Shown: positions 60,750 through 64,000 of the stretch, in pieces
How the letters are laid out: each line of letters starts with the position of its first letter
Numbering within the stretch: the first letter of the stretch is position 1
Assembly (NCBI GenBank): GCA_963799975.1
Contig: CAWCZF010000006.1
Coordinates: forward strand, 2,852,001-2,916,000
Reading direction: 5' to 3'
DNA: 64,000 bases
Source: Actinoallomurus sp963799975
GTDB taxonomy: Bacteria > Actinomycetota > Actinomycetes > Streptosporangiales > Streptosporangiaceae
The notes under the pieces: generated by a model
Told to the model about the DNA's origin: nothing
The model's input: only the letters and a program-made list of their open reading frames with translations
The model's database searches: none
Made by a program: the position numbers and the translations under genes

Positions 60750-63083
60750 TCATGAGTTGCGGTCGCCGCCACTGTCGCCGCGTCCGCCGCCGCTGCGGGT
60801 GCGCCGGCGACGGGGGCGTTCGCCGCCGCCGTCGCGCCGCTCCTCCGGCTGCCCGTCGCCCTCGGCCGAGGCCTCCGGCGCGACGGACTCGTCGCCGCCG
60901 CTCTCGGCGGCCTCACGCTCGACGACCTCGACCGGCACGAGCGACAGCTTGCCGCGCGAGTCGATCTCGGTGACCTCGACCTGGACCTTCTCGCCGACCT
61001 TGATGACGTCGTCGATGTTCTCGATGCGCGCGCCGCCGTGCAGCTTGCGGATCTGCGAGACGTGCAGCAGGCCGTCCTTGCCGGGCAGCAGCGACACGAA
61101 CGCGCCGAACGTCGTGGTCTTGACGACCGTGCCGAGGTAGCGCTCGCCGATCTCGGGCATGTGCGGGTTGGCGATCGAGTTGATCGCCTGCCGCGCCGCC
61201 TCGGCGGACGGGCCGTCGGTGGCGCCGACGTAGATCGTGCCGTCGTCCTCGATGGTGATCTCGGCGCCGGTGTCGTCCTGGATCGAGTTGATCATCTTGC
61301 CCTTGGGGCCGATGACCTCGCCGATCTTGTCGACCGGAACCTTGATCGTGATGATGCGCGGTGCGTTCGGGCTCATCTCGCCGGGGGCCTCGATGGCCTC
61401 CTGCATGACGTCGAGGATGGCCAGCCGCGCGCCCTTGGCCTGCTTGAGTGCGGCGGCCAGCACGGCGGCGGGAATGCCGTCGAGCTTGGTGTCGAGCTGC
61501 AACGCGGTGATCAGGTCACGGGTGCCGGCGACCTTGAAGTCCATGTCGCCGAAGGCGTCCTCGGCGCCGAGGATGTCGGTCAGCGTGACGTATTCGCCGC
61601 CCTCCTTGATGAGGCCCATGGCGATGCCGGCCACCATCTGCTTCAGCGGCACGCCCGCGGCCAGCAGCGCCATCGTGCTGGCGCAGACCGAGCCCATCGA
61701 GGTCGAGCCGTTGGAGCCGACGGCCTCAGAGACCTGCCGGATCGCGTACGGGAACTCCTCGCGCGTGGGCAGCACCGGCAGCAGGGCGCGCTCGGCGAGC
61801 GCGCCGTGGCCGATCTCCCGGCGCTTCGGCGAGCCGACGCGGCCGGTCTCCCCGGTGGAGTAGGGCGGGAAGTTGTAGTTGTGCATGTAGCGCTTGGTGC
61901 GCTCGGGGTTGAGCGTGTCGATCATCTGCTCCATGCGGAGCATGTTGAGGGTGGTCACGCCCAGGATCTGGGTCTCGCCGCGCTCGAACAGCGCCGAGCC
62001 GTGCACCCGCGGCACCACGCCGACCTCGGCGGTGAGCTGGCGGATGTCCTTGACGCCCCGGCCGTCGATGCGGACCTTCTCGGTGATGACCCGCTCGCGC
62101 ACGAGCTTCTTGGTCAGCGCGCGGAACGCGGCGCTGATCTCCTTCTCGCGCTCCTCGAAGTCGGGCCCGACCTTCTCGGCGGCGAGCGCCTTGACCCGGT
62201 CGAGCTCGCTCTCGCGCTCCTGCTTGCCCGCGATCGTCAGCGCCTGGGCCAGCTCGGCGCGTACGGCGCCCTCGACGGCCGCGTACACGTCGTCCTGGTA
62301 GTCCAGGAAGATCGGGTAGTCGGCGGTCTCCTTGGACGCCTGCGCGGCGAGCTGGCTCTGCGCCTGGCAGAGCACCTTGATGAACGGCTTGGCGGCCTCG
62401 AGGCCCTCGGCGACCGAGTCCTCGGTCGGGGCCGCGGCGCCGTCGGCGACGAGCGTGAGCGTGCGGGGCGTCGACTCGGCCTCGACCATCATGATCGCGA
62501 CGTCGCCGTCCTCCAGCACGCGGCCGGCCACGACCATGTCGAAGGTCGCGCGCTCCAGCTCGCTGTGGGTCGGGAAGCCGACCCACTGGCCCTCGATCAG
62601 GGCGACGCGCACGCCGCCGATCGGGCCGGAGAACGGCAGGCCCGCGATCTGCGTCGACATCGACGCGGCGTTGATCGCGACGACGTCGTAGAGGTGGTCG
62701 GGGTTGAGCGCCAGGATCGTCTCGACGACCTGGATCTCGTTGCGCAGGCCCTTCGTGAAGGAAGGACGCAGCGGCCGGTCGATCAGCCGGCAGGTGAGGA
62801 TGGCGTCCTCGCTCGGGCGTCCCTCGCGGCGGAAGAAGGAGCCGGGAATGCGCCCGGCGGCGTACATCCGCTCCTCGACGTCCACCGTCAGCGGGAAGAA
62901 GTCCAGGTTGTCCTTGGGCTTCTTGGACGCGGTGGTGGCGGACAGGATCATCGTGTCGTCGTCCAGATAGACGACGGCGGATCCGGCCGCCTGCCGGGCG
63001 AGGCGCCCGGTTTCAAACCTGATCTTTCGTTGGCCGAACGCACCGTTGTCGATGACGGCTTCGGCGACTTTCACACCTTCCAC
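60750..63083 (-). CDS. pnp: Polyribonucleotide nucleotidyltransferase
   Basis: PNPase degrades RNA 3'-5' by phosphorolysis and in actinomycetes also adds 3' tails. The 777-residue protein has two RNase PH-like domains (the second contains GEGRKDIR-type RIDGRGVKDIRQ and SVCASTMALLAAG), a KH domain (IGEVIGPKGKMI) and a C-terminal S1 domain (GTVVKTTTFGAFVSLLPGKD). A Gly/Arg/Asp-rich tail follows. The GTG at 63083 follows GGAGGG. rpsO lies upstream with a strong hairpin between. Confidence 0.97.
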   Translation of the reverse strand: MEGVKVAEAVIDNGAFGQRKIRFETGRLARQAAGSAVVYLDDDTMILSATTASKKPKDNLDFFPLTVDVEERMYAAGRIPGSFFRREGRPSEDAILTCRLIDRPLRPSFTKGLRNEIQVVETILALNPDHLYDVVAINAASMSTQIAGLPFSGPIGGVRVALIEGQWVGFPTHSELERATFDMVVAGRVLEDGDVAIMMVEAESTPRTLTLVADGAAAPTEDSVAEGLEAAKPFIKVLCQAQSQLAAQASKETADYPIFLDYQDDVYAAVEGAVRAELAQALTIAGKQERESELDRVKALAAEKVGPDFEEREKEISAAFRALTKKLVRERVITEKVRIDGRGVKDIRQLTAEVGVVPRVHGSALFERGETQILGVTTLNMLRMEQMIDTLNPERTKRYMHNYNFPPYSTGETGRVGSPKRREIGHGALAERALLPVLPTREEFPYAIRQVSEAVGSNGSTSMGSVCASTMALLAAGVPLKQMVAGIAMGLIKEGGEYVTLTDILGAEDAFGDMDFKVAGTRDLITALQLDTKLDGIPAAVLAAALKQAKGARLAILDVMQEAIEAPGEMSPNAPRIITIKVPVDKIGEVIGPKGKMINSIQDDTGAEITIEDDGTIYVGATDGPSAEAARQAINSIANPHMPEIGERYLGTVVKTTTFGAFVSLLPGKDGLLHVSQIRKLHGGARIENIDDVIKVGEKVQVEVTEIDSRGKLSLVPVEVVEREAAESGGDESVAPEASAEGDGQPEERRDGGGERPRRRRTRSGGGRGDSGGDRNS

Positions 63084-63267
63084 GTGTGGACCCTCCTTGG
63101 TTCAGGTGAGGCCCGCGTCCGGTTCCCGGGGGTGCAACGCTCTGTGGAGAGGTGCCGGTCTTCGATCGAAGCCGTCGGATCCGCCCGGGTTCCGATGGCC
63201 ACTACCGAGGACCGGCCCCCGACGCACCCAGGGGCGGCGGTCGCGGACTTCTTTGCAGTTGTACGAG

Positions 63268-63297
63268 AAGAGGGAGCGGCCGGTGCCGCTCCCTCTT
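63268..63297 (-). terminator. rpsO-pnp intergenic hairpin
   Basis: AAGAGGGAGCGGC at 63268-63280 pairs perfectly with 63285-63297 over 13 bp around a four-base loop, directly after the rpsO stop. On the minus strand TCTCGTAC follows. In other bacteria, including Streptomyces, the equivalent stem is a terminator or an RNase III site that controls pnp; that role is inferred. Confidence 0.75.
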
Positions 63298-63302
63298 CGC
63301 CG

Positions 63303-63572
63303 CTATCGGCGGAGACCGAGGCGTTCGATGAGCTGACGGTAGCGGGTGATGTCCTTCTTCTGCAGGTACTGCAGAAGGCGACGCCGGCGGCCGACCATCA
63401 GGAGCAGACCACGACGGCTGTGGTGGTCGTGCTTGTGGGTCTTGAGGTGCTCCGTGAGCTCGTTGATGCGCTTGGTGAGCACGGCCACCTGCACCTCGGG
63501 CGACCCTGTGTCGCCCTCGGTCGTGGCGTACTCATCCATGATCTTCTTTTTGGCGGCGGTGTCGAGCGACAC
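63303..63572 (-). CDS. rpsO: 30S ribosomal protein S15
   Basis: An 89-residue S15 that binds 16S rRNA early in small-subunit assembly. The rRNA-binding LKTHKHDHHSRRGLLLMVGRR segment is present, with the usual length. The GTG at 63572 follows AAGGAG. It is the first gene of rpsO-pnp. A 236-bp stretch separates it from ribF. Confidence 0.97.
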   Translation of the reverse strand: MSLDTAAKKKIMDEYATTEGDTGSPEVQVAVLTKRINELTEHLKTHKHDHHSRRGLLLMVGRRRRLLQYLQKKDITRYRQLIERLGLRR

Positions 63573-63808
63573 GGCTCTCCTTCTCGGCTAGAGGTACGCG
63601 GTATGGAGTCGAAACACCCGGAAACCATGCGTACCCACAGTCATCCGAATGGAAGGGGGATGGCTCGACGAGTCATCACTCCCTGCGCGGGCAGCCGACT
63701 ACTGCCGGTCACTTCCCAGCGGCAAATCACGGTACCACGTCAGGCGTGCAGCCCCGTCAACGACCTGAACGTCGCGCCGGGGCGGCGCTGTTCCCGCCCT
63801 CGCCGCGC

Positions 63809-64000
63809 TCACTCCCGCGTCAGCTCGCGCGCGCGGTCGACGTCCTGCCGCATCCGCTCGATCAACGCCTCGACCGAGTCGAACTTGAGGGTGTCGCGCA
63901 GCCGTGCGGTGAAGTCGACGCTCACGTGCGCGCCGTACAGGTCGAGGTCGTCGCGGTCCAGGGCGTACGCCTCGACGGTGCGCTCGCCGCCCTCGAAGGT
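63809..64000 (-). CDS. ribF: Riboflavin kinase/FAD synthetase, 3' end only
   Basis: Sixty-three C-terminal codons run off the right edge of the window. The read TFEGGERTVEAYALDRDDLD, then YGAHVSVDFTARLRDTLKFDS and a helix EALIERMRQDVDRARELTRE, is the C-terminal riboflavin-kinase domain of bifunctional RibF. Position next to rpsO-pnp is the conserved actinobacterial one. Confidence 0.93.
   Translation of the reverse strand, partial: TFEGGERTVEAYALDRDDLDLYGAHVSVDFTARLRDTLKFDSVEALIERMRQDVDRARELTRE

Overview
The window is a gene-dense, very GC-rich chromosomal segment with strong third-position GC bias, many GTG starts, many ATGA/GTGA stop-start overlaps and several leaderless promoters. It looks like the core chromosome of a filamentous actinomycete. 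The miaB-gluABCD, recX-recA, DUF3046-Lhr, rimO-pgsA-cinA-clgR-ftsK-rnj-dapA and dapB-M16 peptidase-pnp-rpsO-ribF neighbourhoods are the conserved actinobacterial arrangement. A Streptosporangiales/Thermomonosporaceae-like host fits, but the genus cannot be fixed from sequence alone. No CRISPR array, rRNA, tRNA, transposase or phage module was seen.

Layout. 0-5 kb: TetR regulator, then dapF, miaA, a LigB-like protein and miaB on the minus strand, with a 62-aa antitoxin-family protein between. 5-8.3 kb: a glutamate-type amino-acid ABC transporter (gluABCD) whose two permease genes carry three apparent single-base frameshifts. 8.5-12.2 kb: an S9 peptidase and RNase Y. 12.9-16.1 kb: recX and recA; recA is interrupted by a 364-aa homing-type intein and preceded by two recognisable DNA-damage promoters. 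16.3-19.2 kb: a compact cassette of an R2K-type ATP-grasp protein, a Tyr/Gly-rich lipoprotein, a glutathionylspermidine-synthase-like ATP-grasp ligase and a DUF350 membrane protein. 19.2-24.4 kb: DUF3046, the large helicase Lhr and a small CC-motif protein. 25-31 kb: ROK regulator, sugar ABC importer and GH3 N-acetylhexosaminidase, a sugar-oligomer uptake locus. 31-32.8 kb: Rrf2 regulator, Nei-type glycosylase, Dps. 32.9-43.2 kb: clgR, cinA, pgsA, rimO, a RodZ-like protein, ftsK, rnj and dapA. 43.2-44.5 kb: mostly non-coding, with a large imperfect hairpin and a repeated 25-mer. 44.5-55.4 kb: accessory genes (diiron protein, EamA exporter, MocR regulator, GNAT, Ung, two MarR/MFS efflux pairs, menA, an unknown protein). 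55.4-58.5 kb: molybdate transport modABC with an HTH-TOBE regulator. 58.5-64 kb: dapB, M16 peptidase, pnp, rpsO and the 3' end of ribF.

How it fits together. Lysine/DAP synthesis is spread over dapF, dapA and dapB. RNA maturation and decay is represented by miaA, miaB, rimO, rny, rnj and pnp. DNA repair is represented by recA, recX, nei, ung, lhr, cinA and the ClgR regulator. The ClgR-type promoter motif upstream of recA and the clgR gene itself lie in the same window.

The most unusual items are the ATP-grasp/lipoprotein/DUF350 cassette beside an SOS box, the start codons of two divergent genes that overlap on one CATG, and a chain of two mini-ORFs joined by ATGA junctions ahead of the GH3 gene. 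Five apparent frameshifts in conserved genes (gluC, gluD twice, rnj, ftsK) suggest that some base calls may be wrong.
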